Shown: positions 12,669 through 24,554 of the stretch, piece after piece | Layout: every line of letters starts with the position of its first letter | How positions within the stretch are numbered: the first letter of the stretch is position 1 | Assembly: GCA_963920575.1 (NCBI GenBank) | Contig: OY986968.1 | Coordinates: 22,078,129 to 22,142,128 of the forward strand | Direction of reading: 5' to 3' | DNA: 64,000 nt | Origin: Narthecium ossifragum | Lineage: Eukaryota > Streptophyta > Magnoliopsida > Dioscoreales > Nartheciaceae | Program-made: the position numbers and the translations under genes | The notes under the pieces: generated by a model | What the model saw: only the letters and a program-made list of their open reading frames with translations | The model's database searches: none | Told to the model about the DNA's origin: nothing

Positions 12669-12906
12669 CCAGTAAATCCCCCTACCACCTGGTAGGGTAA
12701 CTACCCTCTCTCCTCATATCCCCTACTAACTCCCCACTACCCCGCTAACTCCCCCCACTAACTTTCCACCTCTCTCACTAACTCCCCCCACTAACTTCCC
12801 ACCTCTTCCACTAACTCCCCTCCACCTAGGATAATCCCTGCCACATATGACGCCATTAGGACAAACTAAAAGTTTCATTGTTAACCATCCTGCTATATAA
12901 GGTTGA
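12669..12906 (-). mobile_element. Mini-Helitron 3
   Basis: Minus-strand 3' end: stem CCCTACC (complement of 12691-12697), loop, stem GGTAGGG, then GGGATTTACTGG at 12669, where the usual CTAG has become CTGG. 5' end: TCAACCTTATATAGCAGG starting at plus 12906. Host bases on the two sides are A and T as expected. Same family as mini-Helitrons 1, 2 and 4. Confidence 0.6.
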
Positions 12907-13778
12907 TATACTATCATCCTTATATAACATGATGGTTAAGAAGTTAACCTTTTGATATCAGAGGGTCAGGAGATCCTCCATCTGAATCCAACGGTTCAAG
13001 AACAGCGGTTGCGTGGCCTCAACCATCCTCGCCTGCATCCCCGCTGTCGTCCAAGCCTCGCCGCGCCCAGCACCGCCATATCTCTGGTGAGCTTTCGCTG
13101 TGTTCTCCTCTCTCCACTTCTGTTCATCTGTGCATGTTATCCATCGGTAACGTCGCTCACTCGCCCCAAGTAGCATATGTGCATGTTATCCATGGATCTC
13201 TAATTTGCAGCTGCTTCGATTTGCTGCCCTTTTTTGTAAATTTTGGCTGGGTTTTGCTGCAATTTCCCTTCTTGATTTTCTTCCCTTGTCATTTGCTCTT
13301 CTCTATGATATGATTTAATTTTCCTACCAACTAGCTTTTGTTCGATTAAATTTTCAAGTGCTTCTGTTCATCTTCTTTTGATCTTATATGACATGCTTCA
13401 TGTAATGGTTGTTCCTCTGAAGTTCGTAGGAGACTCAACTCACTGAACATTAGCTGCAACCTGTGATAAAATTGGTAGATTTGAATAAAATAAATAATTT
13501 TTTGTATTTAGTGGTAAACACGATGCTTAGTGTGTGAAGATAATGAAGCCGAATTTCATGTCAAATTATTATGCCTTTTGTCTTAAAAAAAATTGCTTCT
13601 TATCTGTAGACTGATTTTACTTTTCCTCTTGATCTCTTTCGCCTAAGTAATTGTATGCTGTAAGATCTGTTTTTAGTTCTAATTTAATTCATGAATCGGT
13701 TTTGCCAAGCTGTTTTCTTTGTCGGAGGATGGATATAATCCAAATTTTTTTTGCTATTTTTCTCTGCATATCATGCAG

Positions 13779-15548
13779 GAACTGCTATTAATGCATTAGC
13801 TGAACCTGTTCAGACTACTTCTGAGGTATAATGCTTGGCCTTTATATTCTGCACTTCTGATGAGTTCATTAACTAATCGTCAGCTTTGTCTGAGCTCTGA
13901 TTTGAGCTCCCAAATATGTTCATTTTAGTTATCTCTTTTAAAACTTAGCATAATGAAAAATTGGCTGTCTAGCCCACTGGCAGAATATGTTCTTGAGATT
14001 GGACGGTAATTGACGTGCTCAACTAAGGCGAATGCTTTGATGGTTTTTCTTTTTGGGGATTATATGCATCTTCTGTTTCTAATTGATGTGCTCATCTAAG
14101 GCGAATGCTTTGAGATTCTGTAGCTTTATTAGGTTATTAGTTAAGCATTATCAGTCCAACCATCTTTGATTTGTTACTTTTGTTTAGGAATATGTTTGCC
14201 AATTCTGCAGTTATCTCTCAATTTTGTTCATTTTAGTTATCCATATCGTATTTTGAATTGGATATATCATGTAATGCGCTGATTCTGTCATGCATGATTT
14301 ATTAATCTATTCCGTTCTTGAGACTTTCTTCTGAGATGAAGGGCCATCAAAATCGTATGTGTACTCAATGGGATTTTTGTACATCACTCCATGATAATTA
14401 GGACTGATACTCATACATGTTTTGTGCATCCTTCATCTTTGGTGTTATAAGATCTGGTTTCTACCTTTGAGATGCCTTTAGTTTCAATGGCTTCCACCCT
14501 TTAGAAGTGAGGCAGCTTATAAAGAGGATAGCTGCTGCACAGATGATCCTTGCTAGGACTCTCTTTTTTTTTTTTCAAAAGAGTCCTCTGTCTTGGATTA
14601 TAGATGATATGTTGCACTTAAATTTGTTTCTTTTCTAGAGTCAGTTTGGTGGGAAGATAGGATAGGAGTAACCCTTGAGAAAAGTCCTTTGTTTCATTGA
14701 AGTAATTTTTAAAAAAAAAATAGCACCCCACTGCTGCTGGTATACTTCACTAGAAAAGAGGACTTGACAGCATAAAAGTCCTTTGTATGATTGTTTTTAA
14801 GAGCATGATTGCCCTTAGTTTATGGTGGTGCAACTCTTCTTATGGGGTTGGCTAAAGACAAGGTTAATGTTCAATAATATACATGTGTGTCTAAAATCAG
14901 GACTACTGGGATCACTTTTTGAATAATATATATATGGCACATGTGAATGTTGTTTCTCTTTTTTGTCCTTCTATGATGTGATTCGGTTCTCTCTATATTT
15001 TTTTATGCCTATAACATGTAAGTCATACACAATCAGGTCCTTCAAAGATGATATAGAAGCCACTTTCTGAAAACTGCAATTAGCTTTGGTCAATACAAAA
15101 CTTGATGCACTAGACTACTGATGTTTTCAACTAATTATATAATTGAAAACATATATGTAAGCGTAGGAAGAACTTGCTGTGATTTAACATGCTCGAGAAT
15201 CTACAATTATCTGGATGTATTAGCGTACCTATTATTTTGGTCAAAAACTTGCTGTGATTAACAATTTCCAGATTCAGTCTGTTTTCATGTTTTTGATATT
15301 AAAAGGTAAAACACATTTTCAATATTCCCTTGCCTATGTTTTTAGCTAATACACTTGAAACATGTAACGTACTTCTGCAATATGTGTTCTTATCCCTTGG
15401 ATCAGTTTAGGATTCCAAAGTATTTGCAAACCATGAATTAGTTTATTCCAAAGTATTCCAAAGTATTTGCAATATGCGTTCTAATTGCATTGTGATGTTT
15501 TTCTTGCATAGAGTTCCTATCATTCTTCGGATGGAGATATTTCACAAG
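13779..15548 (+). pseudogene. Orphan exons of an unidentified gene, copy 1
   Basis: Two short blocks are flanked by good splice signals. A 47-bp block at 13779-13825 (AG before, GTATAA after) reads TAINALAEPVQTTSE in one frame. A 37-bp block at 15512-15548 (AG before, GTATCA after) reads SSYHSSDGDISQ in the frame that follows. A possible first exon ends near 13086 at a GTGAGC donor. I do not recognise the protein. The first block and its flanking intron sequence recur near 18.3-20.0 kb, with the 47-bp length and splice sites kept. Confidence 0.45.
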
Positions 15549-15604
15549 GTATCATATTTCTTACTGCAGTGTTGATAAAGGGCTCAAAAACCGATTGACA
15601 GCCG

Positions 15605-15754
15605 ATGAGCCGCAATTGGCAGACCAATAGCTGCCTCGACGGCCAGTCCCTCTCATTCCATGTCACCACCTGCAATCAACGCACTGTGACGTCCATGAAT
15701 GTTGCGCCGTCCTGCTGGTCCTTCAGCCAGAGCTTCTCTGTCAAGCAGTTCTAA
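15605..15754 (+). pseudogene. Expansin C-terminal fragment
   Basis: A 49-codon frame ends at a stop at 15752-15754 and reads [19 protein letters not shown], then [10 protein letters not shown] and [12 protein letters not shown]. This is the last part of the cell-wall-loosening expansin family (family pattern GQSLSF.VT..DGRT....N.AP..W.FGQT....QF), normally preceded by about 200 residues that are absent. It sits inside the larger Helitron, so it is best explained as a captured 3' exon piece. Confidence 0.7.
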
Positions 15755-16502
15755 TGGCAACTCCTCCACTTGCGGCTTCATTCTAACTATTAAGAATTCC
15801 GCAGCTTTGTACCTCTTTAGTTACATTGTATCTCTTTAGTTTTTCCCCTGCAAATCACCTCACTGACATCCATGAATGCTATGGAGAAGTTCATATATTA
15901 AGTGAAATCAGAATTTTTGTTTTTTTTGTTTTCTTTGAAATGTGGTTTGTGAGACAATGTTTTAATTTTAGAATTATTTGTGTGGTTTGTTGGGATAAGG
16001 TTTGTCAAATGATGAAGACTTTGACTATTTTTCTTATATAATAGTTCTAAAATATTTAATATAAGAACTATTATAGGATTAATTTTAGAGCAACATGTCA
16101 CTCTTGATAAAAACTGCCAGTTACTTTATCAAGTGATGGGATAGTCAGAAGATTCAAAACTGGCTTCAATAAAACTTGCATATGCTAATAGTGCTCGGCA
16201 AGAGTCACGGTCAAATATTATATTATATTATATTAATAATCTGGTCAACACTAATAATCAAATTTTTTACGTGATCCCAATGTAATCCTGGTTGGTTGAA
16301 ATTATAGGATTTTGATGTTTAACATATTTAACGTAAAACTTCGTTTGTAGATCATGAAGACTTTAAAATATAAAATGATGTGAGAACTATTACTTAAAAT
16401 AATACGTCCAGTTATCTTGAAAGCGAATAGATAATCCCATTCTACAAGAACAACAAATTTCCCACGTCATCGAGCCTCTAGCATAGGATTTATTTCTTAA
16501 AG

Positions 16503-16603
16503 CATGGGTCCATCATAAATAGGTGTTGGTTATCTAAAATAATAAGTTTTCCAAAGACCGTGCCAAGGGCATGGGTCCATCATAAATAGGTGTTGGTTAT
16601 CTT
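16503..16603. repeat. Short direct repeat near a decayed Helitron end
   Basis: CATGGGTCCATCATAAATAG followed by GTGTTGGTTATCT occurs at 16504-16536 and again at 16572-16604. Confidence 0.85.
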
Positions 16604-16827
16604 TTTCTGTGAATTTTTTATTCTGGAATCACAAAATCCCTCATTTGATCTTTGTTCCCGACACAATTAAACATAATAGAAAGAAGAAAAAGAATAAAGT
16701 ATTGGAGAAGAAACAACTCGGAGAGGTGGAAAAATTGCTGCAAATTGCTGGGAAAGAATAACATGTATTGATGTCCGTTTTTTAGAGCACCGTGCCCAAC
16801 CGTGCCAGGGGCACGGGTAAACACTAG

Positions 16828-17014
16828 TCTATCTATATAAGACATGGTTTTACTTACATCGGATGATCTACAAGAGTTTAGAAGATTTATATATGATGGT
16901 TTAGAATCACCCCATCACACAAATTTAATTATTTCTAAAAATAACTGAATTCATTTGTATATGAAGAGTTGGGTATGATTGGCAAACCGTGCAATTTGCA
17001 CGGGGATCCGCTAG
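16828..17014 (+). mobile_element. 187-bp mini-Helitron joined to the end of the previous Helitron
   Basis: It starts TCTATCTATATAAGAC exactly where the preceding Helitron's CTAG ends. It ends with a stem CCGTGCAA / TTGCACGG (16987-17003) followed by GGATCCGCTAG, with T next. No coding capacity. Confidence 0.65.
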
Positions 17015-18548
17015 TATACTATATATTATGTGGTGCATCCTATCAGACTGATAGTAATGCCCGATCCAAGTTAAGTCTGAATATATCATTTGCTCCGCAA
17101 AAAGCAATATGAATAACGGTTTCGTTTGCATGTAGCGTAGGAGATCGTGGTAGCATCATCCTCTTCCTCACCTGCGACCCTGAAGCCCATTGCAGAGGAA
17201 ATCTAGTTAACTCCTTGGTCCTCCATCCTAGCCTGCGACCTTGAAGCCCCGCCTCTCTTCATCCCTGTCAAAGCCAAGTGTTTGGAGAAGACGATCAAGC
17301 ATCCTTAAAGCCGACGGGAGGCTTCCGCGGACACTGAAGCATAGGTTAGTATGCAAATGGTATTGATACTCTCGGCTCTTTGGTCGCTCTCAGTTCTTAA
17401 TGTCTTACCAAATTTTTAACATTATTAACCCCTCCTTTCATAAATTCATATGATCGGAATTTATAAGGTGTACTTTCGTCGATTTTTTGTTTGATCTAGA
17501 ATTTATATCATCTGATCGGAATTTATATCTGGGTCTCTTTGCAAAACCCTAGAATTAATTCGGAGCAGCAGGATGGGTTCTCTTTATAAATCATCCTTGG
17601 TCATCCATCCTATCCCCTCTTCGCTTTGTTCTTTTCCTCCTCCACCAAAAAGGTGCGGTTCTATTTGATTTTGAGTTGTTGGTAGCTGACAGATTTGGGA
17701 AAGCTTGCATCTTTGTGGCTGTTTTGATCATTGTTCTAATTCATGGATTATAATGGCTAGCTTCAAGATTTTTATGTTGGTTGTTCTCGACAAGTTTTGT
17801 TCATCGTACTAAATTTATTTTGAATTTTTATGATGGCTCGATTTTAGGGTTCTGTTCATCGTGCTAATGATGAATAGATTAAGGGCACAATTAGTTTTCA
17901 TCATGACATAATCTAGACTTTGATTTAATTCTTTCGGTTTCATCAGGACTCCTCTGTTTTTCATCTCATATGAAAAACTTGAGATAAGAACACCCATCAT
18001 TGATGGCCATATTGAGGATGATGTGATTTAATTCTTTTGATTTCATCAAAACTAGTCTGTTTTTTTTCTCATGAGAACAATGATATAACCTATAGATGAT
18101 TCTCATATTTGTTCTGATTTCATGAGATAACAGAATTGGCCTCGTGGTTTTAAATGTAACATATAGGAATTAAAATTCCTGATACAAAATATCTAGCAAT
18201 AGTAACAAACCAAGGAATATGAAAATCATCCGATGCTTTAAAATCATGTCTTAAGAGAAATTCAAGGTGCGTATATGTTCAGTGGTAAAGATAATATATG
18301 TGGCCTTAGCTATCTATGTAAAGATTGAGTTTTTTTAGGCTTTTAGTATTAAACTTTCTCGCATTCTTCCACCGGAATGAATTGGTTTTATGACTAAGTA
18401 ATTTTATGCCGTGAGAATTGTTTTTAGTTCCAATTTAATTTATGAATCGGTTTTTCCTCACTGTTTTAAGAGAAAAGATAAAAGAAATTTCTTTGCTGGA
18501 GGATGGATATCATCTAATAGAATTTTGCTATTTTTCTTTGCATATCAT
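17015..18548. other. Diverged second copy of the orphan gene region (upstream part)
   Basis: No open gene. From about 18370 to 18547 the sequence matches 13637-13776 of the first copy (for example ATTTATGAATCGGTTTTTCC and GGAGGATGGATAT...), up to the point where a solo LTR interrupts it. Positions 17130-18300 show no coding signal that I can name. Confidence 0.5.
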
Positions 18549-19945
18549 TGATCGCTCGCGAAATGGTGTCCTTAAAACGTACGCAAACCATAATTTAGAT
18601 ATATATCCTTATTCAATCACTAATCTATAGGGTAGAATAACGGTGAAGTCCAGAGTCGAACCATAGAGAATTTGCCAGAAAAGATTGAAATCAATTATCA
18701 AAACCCTAAATCTAAGGAAAAACAAAAGAATCAATGATATGTTTGAATTATCCAAAGCTATCTAAGAAAAGCAATTAAAAGTTGTTGGTAAACCAATGAG
18801 AGAGATACCTATGGATTACTCAATCCACCTTAGTTTCACTTTTTGTATTCTTCAGTTTTCCTTTTATCTCATTCTCTAAACATTATGGACTCACAGCTTC
18901 TTAAGCTTGCATGAATCCCTAAAATAAAATTTATGTTCTTAATGGCATAAGGTTATCTTTCTTGGTATAGGTTGTCTTTGATCCTACAACTACTTTACTT
19001 TATTCTACTCCTAATGATCTTAGCACAACCTATCCTAACATAGCATATCCTATCTCAATAACAAACCATAAATCACATGAAAACCATTTTATGAATCTCT
19101 ACAATCAATCACAGAAATCATGTATGACTGAAAGCACATCAAGGGAACTCTATTCCTTCAACTCTATTAATAATGAAAAGCATATTCATAAGATCATGTC
19201 TTGAGAAAATTACAAGATTCAAACTAAAGAATATAAAAAGTTAGCTTAAGGCTTCATGAGATCCCTAAGTTAACAAATTAGCTACTCATCTGAGCGATGA
19301 CGGCCATAGATTCGATGAAGAACGCTAGGGATCAACGCCGCGGCTCCGTCATCTTTCGAAATCCTAATTCTCTCTATTCTCTCTCTGATGATGATGAATT
19401 TTTGACCAGAAAATCTGTTTTTATAGAGAGAAACTCGGCCAAAACAGTAGCACTTCAAGTATGACTCAATTTTTAATATTTCTAAAACTTGGACTTCCAC
19501 ATGACCAATCGATTATCCATATGACTGATCGATCATCACTATTCACCTATCGATCGTCCATATGAACGATCAATCATCACTGTTCATTAATTCAGCAATT
19601 TCAACAAATTTCAGCTTTCATAAATCTGTGTTGTCTTCAATGTTTCCATCAATCCGTCAGAAATCTAACAAAGTGTCCAACATGAAAGTTGTAGATATGG
19701 AAGTCTTCTATCACGTTATAAATTGTTAGAAGATTTGGACTTATACAGAATTTATGGTGAATATTCTCTTGGCATGCGACGAAACAGTTTTTTTACATAA
19801 ATTCATAGTTTTAGCTGAAAATCTTGTATTTCTTTTCAAAACATGATTAAACCTGAAATCAACTAACAAAGTATTAAGTAAAACTACTCTAATCCTAACA
19901 AAGGTAAATTAAGGGGTTTAATTACGAATATTTAGTGACTCATCA
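18549..19945 (-). mobile_element. Solo LTR, family 'TGATGAG', copy 1
   Basis: On the minus strand it starts TGATGAGTCACTAAATATTC and ends GCGAGCGATCA, like the copies at 29561, 38839 and 55314. It splits the second orphan-gene copy exactly before its exon; flanking 5-mers are ATCAT and ATAAT (one mismatch). On the minus strand a TATA box lies near 19431-19421 (CTATAAAAAC) and short ATCGAT/GATCGATC palindromes just upstream of it (19505-19565). No internal retroelement domain is present. Confidence 0.75.
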
Positions 19946-19954
19946 ATAATGCAG

Positions 19955-20001
19955 AAAATGCTATTAATGAAATAGTTGTACCTGTTCAGACTACTTCTGA
20001 G
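19955..20001 (+). pseudogene. Orphan exon, copy 2
   Basis: Paralogue of the 47-bp exon at 13779: same length, preceded by AG and followed by GTATAA, reading NAINEIVVPVQTTSE against TAINALAEPVQTTSE. Both flanks also match copy 1. The shared sequence extends in pieces to about 21840 (matching 14270-14350). No matching second exon was found. Confidence 0.5.
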
Positions 20002-23000
20002 GTATAAATACTTGGCCTTTATAATCTGCATTTTTATAATCATGTGAACAATAAGAGGTCTTTAATCTACATGGTTTTACTAGCATCTAGAAATATATAT
20101 TGAAATTTCTGATGAGTTCATTTAACTAATTGTTTGCTTTATCTCAAGCCACTAACGATATCTTTGTTCTGATTTGAGCTCCCAATTATGTTCATTTTAG
20201 TTATTTCTTTTAAAGCTTAGCATAATGCATGGATAGCAGATGATAATTGCTACATTTTGTTTGCTTCTCTTTTTGTCTAAGTAGAAACCAAGGGATTCTA
20301 GCTGAAACTTGAACAATTTTGTTTTTTTCCTACTTAAAGTTTCAGCTGAAACCCCTATTTTGTATCGATAAATCAAGCAAAAATGATAGAACAAAAGAAG
20401 TTATGCTCTTATGCACTCAAACCTTCACCACCATAGGCCACCACAACAGTACCACCTCGTCTGATGATGGCCGCTAGACTTTATTGTCCAAGTAAGCTGA
20501 AACTTGAACAAGTCTAGATGTCATCTAGGCCGCGCCACACATATGATGGCTAGAGTGGATACCCTGCACTATTCTTATTTCTATTACCTGCTAATAGCTA
20601 GGATTTTGTTCTTATTAAAGCTTGATTCATAGTTGAAACCAAAAACATTTAAAAGTACATGCAAACCTACATTCAGAAACTTTCATGGGCATAAGTAATA
20701 TTGACATCAGTATTACTTATTAAACACGGTTGGACTTTGGCGGATGCAGATCAAGGGTGGGTAGGTGGTTTTAGATTGCACAGCTGAAGCTCTTAAGGTA
20801 TATAACAAGTATTACATCTTATCATGCATCAATGTTTGGGATGCGGTTCAGCCAAAATTGCTTAGTACTTTAGGGTTCTTCAACTCTCTCAAAACTCAAA
20901 ACACCAAAAGGTAAGCCAAAAATTTAAATCCTCCAATAGATCTCCAACCTCTCCTCCCTTCCCTCATCTTCGCTGTGAGGTTACCCTAAATAGGTTTAGG
21001 TTTTGTAAATGATGATGGGATGGGGATGTTTTTAAATCTAAAAGTAGATTTTTTCTTGCAAACATTTAAATCTTGAAATATTTCTAAAAGAGTTTGAGCT
21101 TTCTTCAGGATATATAGCATGTTTCTTCCAATCTTTGAATAGCCTTCTAGGCGTAAGAGATTAAGCTTTCTTTGGAATATATAGAATTTCTTCGGATGTG
21201 AGAAGTAGAGAGACAATTTCTTAGGAAAGTATTGAAGCATTGGAGGGGTTCAATTTTACAGAGCTAATAGATGGTCTAATAGATGGCCCATTGGTTTGGA
21301 CGATCACAACCCTAATTATTACAGAGCTTAGCTGTTATGTTCTTTTCTATGACTTAATAAAAGCCATATGTGCATGTTCTTAGCTGTGAGCTCTGTGAGA
21401 GTATTCAAATGCATGCAGCTTCGTAGCTGTTGCTTAACCATGATGAAAATGACTTCTTGAGTACTTCTTTTAGTAGATGTTTGGGTCCATCATGTCCCTT
21501 TCTTTGATTTCTCTTTAAGAACTTAAAATTTAGCTAAGTTCTGTAGGTTGAAAAGGATGCTTCAGAATGGTTGGTTCTTTAAGAATTCGAAAAATACTGG
21601 CATTTGGTTAATTGGGAGATAAATGACAACTCTCTCAAAACTAGCAATTTATTAAGGGATATAATGTCTGGAGTTAGGTAACAGAGAACTCTCTTACCAA
21701 ACTAATTAGGTAACAATGACGAGAGCGAAACCTAGCTCAGTTAAAGCGGCAACCAACAAAGAAACATCACGATCAAGCATGATTTATCAATTTATTCTAT
21801 TCTTGAGAATTGCTTCTGAGATGAAGGGCCATCAAAATTGCAATTGTTTGAGATCTCTGTATTTCTGTTATGCAATTTAAAGTATCCTTCTTTAGCAGGT
21901 ATGCTCCAAGTGATAACCCCGGACGGACTAAGATTACAACTACTTAAAAACCCTCTGTTTTATCAAGGACACATTCAAACACAGAGAAATGAGCATTAAC
22001 TTGGAAGAGAGAAGAGCTCAAGGAAAAGATTGATTACCAATATGTAGCATTCCTTTATCAAGAGGCAATGAGTCAACCATATCTCTCTCTTCATGGCTGT
22101 TAAAATCCTAATGTTATATTCCTGTTTCTCTCTGATCCACTCCACACCATAACAAAGTGCAGCCTAAATATGGTCAATCCCGTCGGTATTTTAATGCATG
22201 TTTTGGCTTTTTTTTTTCTCTGATTCTTATGTTGTCTTAATTTGAGTGCTTGCTCTGCATTTTCCTTCTTTTTTGCTGCATTTACTAAAGATTTAAGCAA
22301 AACTTGGCTTTCAAGACTAGCAGTGACTATCATCTATCCTAAAGATTTAAGCAAAACTTGGCTTAAATCTTTGAGCAATTCTTTGAGCAATTGGATTCAT
22401 TACTAGCAGTGACTATAATCTATCCTAAAGATTTAAGCAAAATTTGGCTTTGGCGCTATTACATTATTCAAGCAAAACCTGCTCAAAGTTATTAATTCAC
22501 TTTTGTGCTCCAAATGCACCATTTTAGTTGTATGCCTTGTATGTTTGCATGCTCTGTCTTCCAAAGTTGTATGCTTTCTGTGTCCTAGACTTGCTTCGAG
22601 CTACCTATATATGATCTCTATAGCTGTGATGGATAGATATATATTAAAAGCTGAAAGTTACCATACTGTTTAGAGATATGCTCTTGCATACAGTTTCAAC
22701 CCCAAGCTTGGGTGTAAAGGAGCAGTACCAAAATGGCATGTTGGGGTGTCGCAATTGATGGCTTAGCAGCAAGGGATGTCAAGCAGAACAAAATTTGCCT
22801 GCCTTTTATAGAGCATATGCCAAACTATCAACATAGCTCTGGTGCAAGACTTTTCATAATATCTAGCAAGTATAAGTTTCTCTCTGACGCAAAAGATTCA
22901 ATAGTGAACTTGAAATCAAATCGACTTGCCAGAAAAATTCTTAGTGACTTCTTGCTTGAATTCCTTTGACTAGGTCATCTATTAGGTAAAATACAATTTA

Positions 23001-23552
23001 CGTTACCTTACAAAACAGTCAAAACTTTTCATTCGTTTAGAAATTATTACTTGGTTAGCCAACTCGGTAGTTTGAATCACATACTAATCAGACAAAGAGA
23101 CACGCTGCCAATGTCTCAGATGGATCTGGCCCACCAAGCTATTAGCGAACTCGGAAGTTTACAAAATTAGAGCTGTTTCTTCTTACATTAACATATAAAA
23201 TTTAATATACTGAATTGCTAATAAAATATTTCTTAGATGGATTTGGCCCACCAAGATTCATGCAATAATACATCTTAAAGCTTAAAAATAGTTAGATGGA
23301 TTAAATCCCTAAGCCATGATCTATTAATCATTGTTCATAGTTTGGACCATTAGCCATTAATCATTGTTAGATGGCTTAACAAATGCCATCTACATAATTG
23401 GTAAGTTAATGAAATGGCTTCATTCTAAAACCCTAGATAAAAGTTTATGTTATTTTAATTCTATTGAAATTCACACACATTCTCACGACTTAGCTTTAGC
23501 CCCTAATTCAATGCTATACAATGTTATGTGCGACTGAGTTAAGATACATATA
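20002..23552. other. Remainder of the second copy and spacer; no intact gene
   Basis: Positions 20100-20230 and 21760-21840 match 13855-13960 and 14260-14350 of copy 1; between them is unrelated AT-rich sequence. A 78-codon frame at 22733-22969 has no recognisable motif. A 48-bp word occurs at 22316-22363 and, with two changes, at 22402-22449. Nothing else is supported. Confidence 0.45.
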
Positions 23553-23805
23553 TGTTGTGAATCACGTGAAAATGGAGTGAATGACCACTACCTACCAGCA
23601 TTAATGAGGGTGGAAATTTTCTTTCACCCATGTGATGATATTCTTGTCTCATTTGTACTCAAATGCTTATAAATAGGCATTGGTTGATGAATGAAGTGAG
23701 ATCAAAAAGAGGAAGTAGGAGTTTTAACTTTTCATCGTTCTTTGTTTCTCTCCCTCTCAAGTTTTTTGATATATTAGGTGTGTTGATTTTAACATATATA
23801 TAACA
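23553..23805 (+). repeat. Copia 5' LTR
   Basis: 253 bp, TG...CA ends; TATA box CTTATAAATAGG near 23667-23677; differs from the 3' LTR at only a handful of positions, so the insertion is moderately young. Confidence 0.92.
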
Positions 23806-23942
23806 CGTTATCAGCATGAGACTCTACCACGTAGAGGAAAATGGGAGAATCAGTCAGGTATATCTTACTGACCATTACTTTATAATTATGCTAGATATTT
23901 TTATTCTAACCTAGGTTATATAGTGTTTGAAACACATACTTT

Positions 23943-24240
23943 TACCTGAAGTACAAGTCATATATGAAGAATAGATCACTGTGATGTCTGAAGCACACAT
24001 GATAAAATAATTGTAGTAAGTATAAAATTTGATGTACCTGAAGTACAAATTAAGAGAGTACCTGAAGCACAAGTGCTTGAAGCACAAGTGCCTCAAGCAC
24101 ACAACTTACTGCCTGAAGCACAAGTTACTACAACAGTGCCTGAAGCACTTAGTTTGCACCCGAAGTGCAAATCACTATATTGTGTCTGAAGCATATGATC
24201 TCGTACCTGAAGTGTGAATTATTTCAGTACCAGAAGTACA
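23943..24240 (+). repeat. Array of short hairpin-forming repeats in the Copia leader
   Basis: About twelve copies of a 13-nt word of the form stem-CTGAA-stem occur between the first LTR and gag. Examples: GTACCTGAAGTAC (24034-24046), GTGCTTGAAGCAC (24073-24085), GTGCCTCAAGCAC (24088-24100), GTGCCTGAAGCAC (24136-24148), TGCACCCGAAGTGCA (24155-24169), GTACCAGAAGTAC (24227-24239). Several others have one unpaired position (24058-24070, near 24110, 24182, 24203). Stem letters change between copies while pairing is kept in the six listed. Confidence 0.8.
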
Positions 24241-24364
24241 TGCATTAATTTTTATTATTGTTAATATAATGCTTAAGTACATATTTGATTAAAACTTTAA
24301 TACCTGCAGTTCATATCAATCATTCACTATAAGTACATTTTAATGTGGGATATTATCGGCCCTT

Positions 24365-24478
24365 CGAGGCCACCCGAGTGGTCAGCGCGGCCGCTCGGAC
24401 TTATGGGAATGAAGCCCACGGTTAGAATCCGGATCATCGATCCGCCAGGAAAACCTAGGCTAAAAAACAAAAAAAAAA
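24365..24478 (+). mobile_element. tRNA-derived SINE
   Basis: The sequence has an A-box-like GAGTGGTCAGCGCGG and a B-box-like GGTTAGAATCC about 40 bases apart, the internal RNA polymerase III promoter arrangement of a tRNA with a long variable arm (serine/leucine class), followed by a short body and a run of about 12 A. It lies in the Copia leader between the hairpin array and gag. Target-site duplications were not resolved. Confidence 0.65.
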
Positions 24479-24554
24479 AAGAAAAAGAAAATTTTTATTA
24501 CTATTTCCTTTATTTTATTTAATTCTTGGCATATTTATTTTGTACAGTCTGATC

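Larger units (their letters stand above)
12914..16827 (+). mobile_element. Larger Helitron with captured gene pieces
   Basis: The 5' end reads TCATCCTTATATAACATG at 12914, preceded by A and matching the 5' ends of the mini-Helitrons. The 3' end is a hairpin, CCGTGCC (16800-16806), loop AGG, GGCACGG (16810-16816), then GTAAACACTAG ending 16827 and followed by T. It carries exon-like pieces of an unidentified gene and an expansin tail, and no Rep/helicase. A decayed second hairpin end (ACCGTGCCAAGGGCATGGG, 16558-16576) lies inside, so the unit could be two overlapping Helitrons; pairing of this 5' end with this 3' end is inference. Confidence 0.55.

Noticed and set aside
22733..22969. 78-codon frame as a gene
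   Set aside because: No motif, no homologue recognised, AT-rich spacer composition.
24029..24217. A 62-codon frame with KHKCLKH repeats as a small repeat protein
   Set aside because: The repeat is explained by the DNA-level hairpin array in the Copia leader and lacks a supporting coding context.
24034..24240. Copia leader repeats as a CRISPR array
   Set aside because: Repeats are too short and variable, spacers are irregular, and the setting is a plant retrotransposon.
24365..24450. Genuine tRNA gene
   Set aside because: Box-like words are present but the arms do not close into a full cloverleaf by eye, and a poly(A) tail follows; a SINE fits better.
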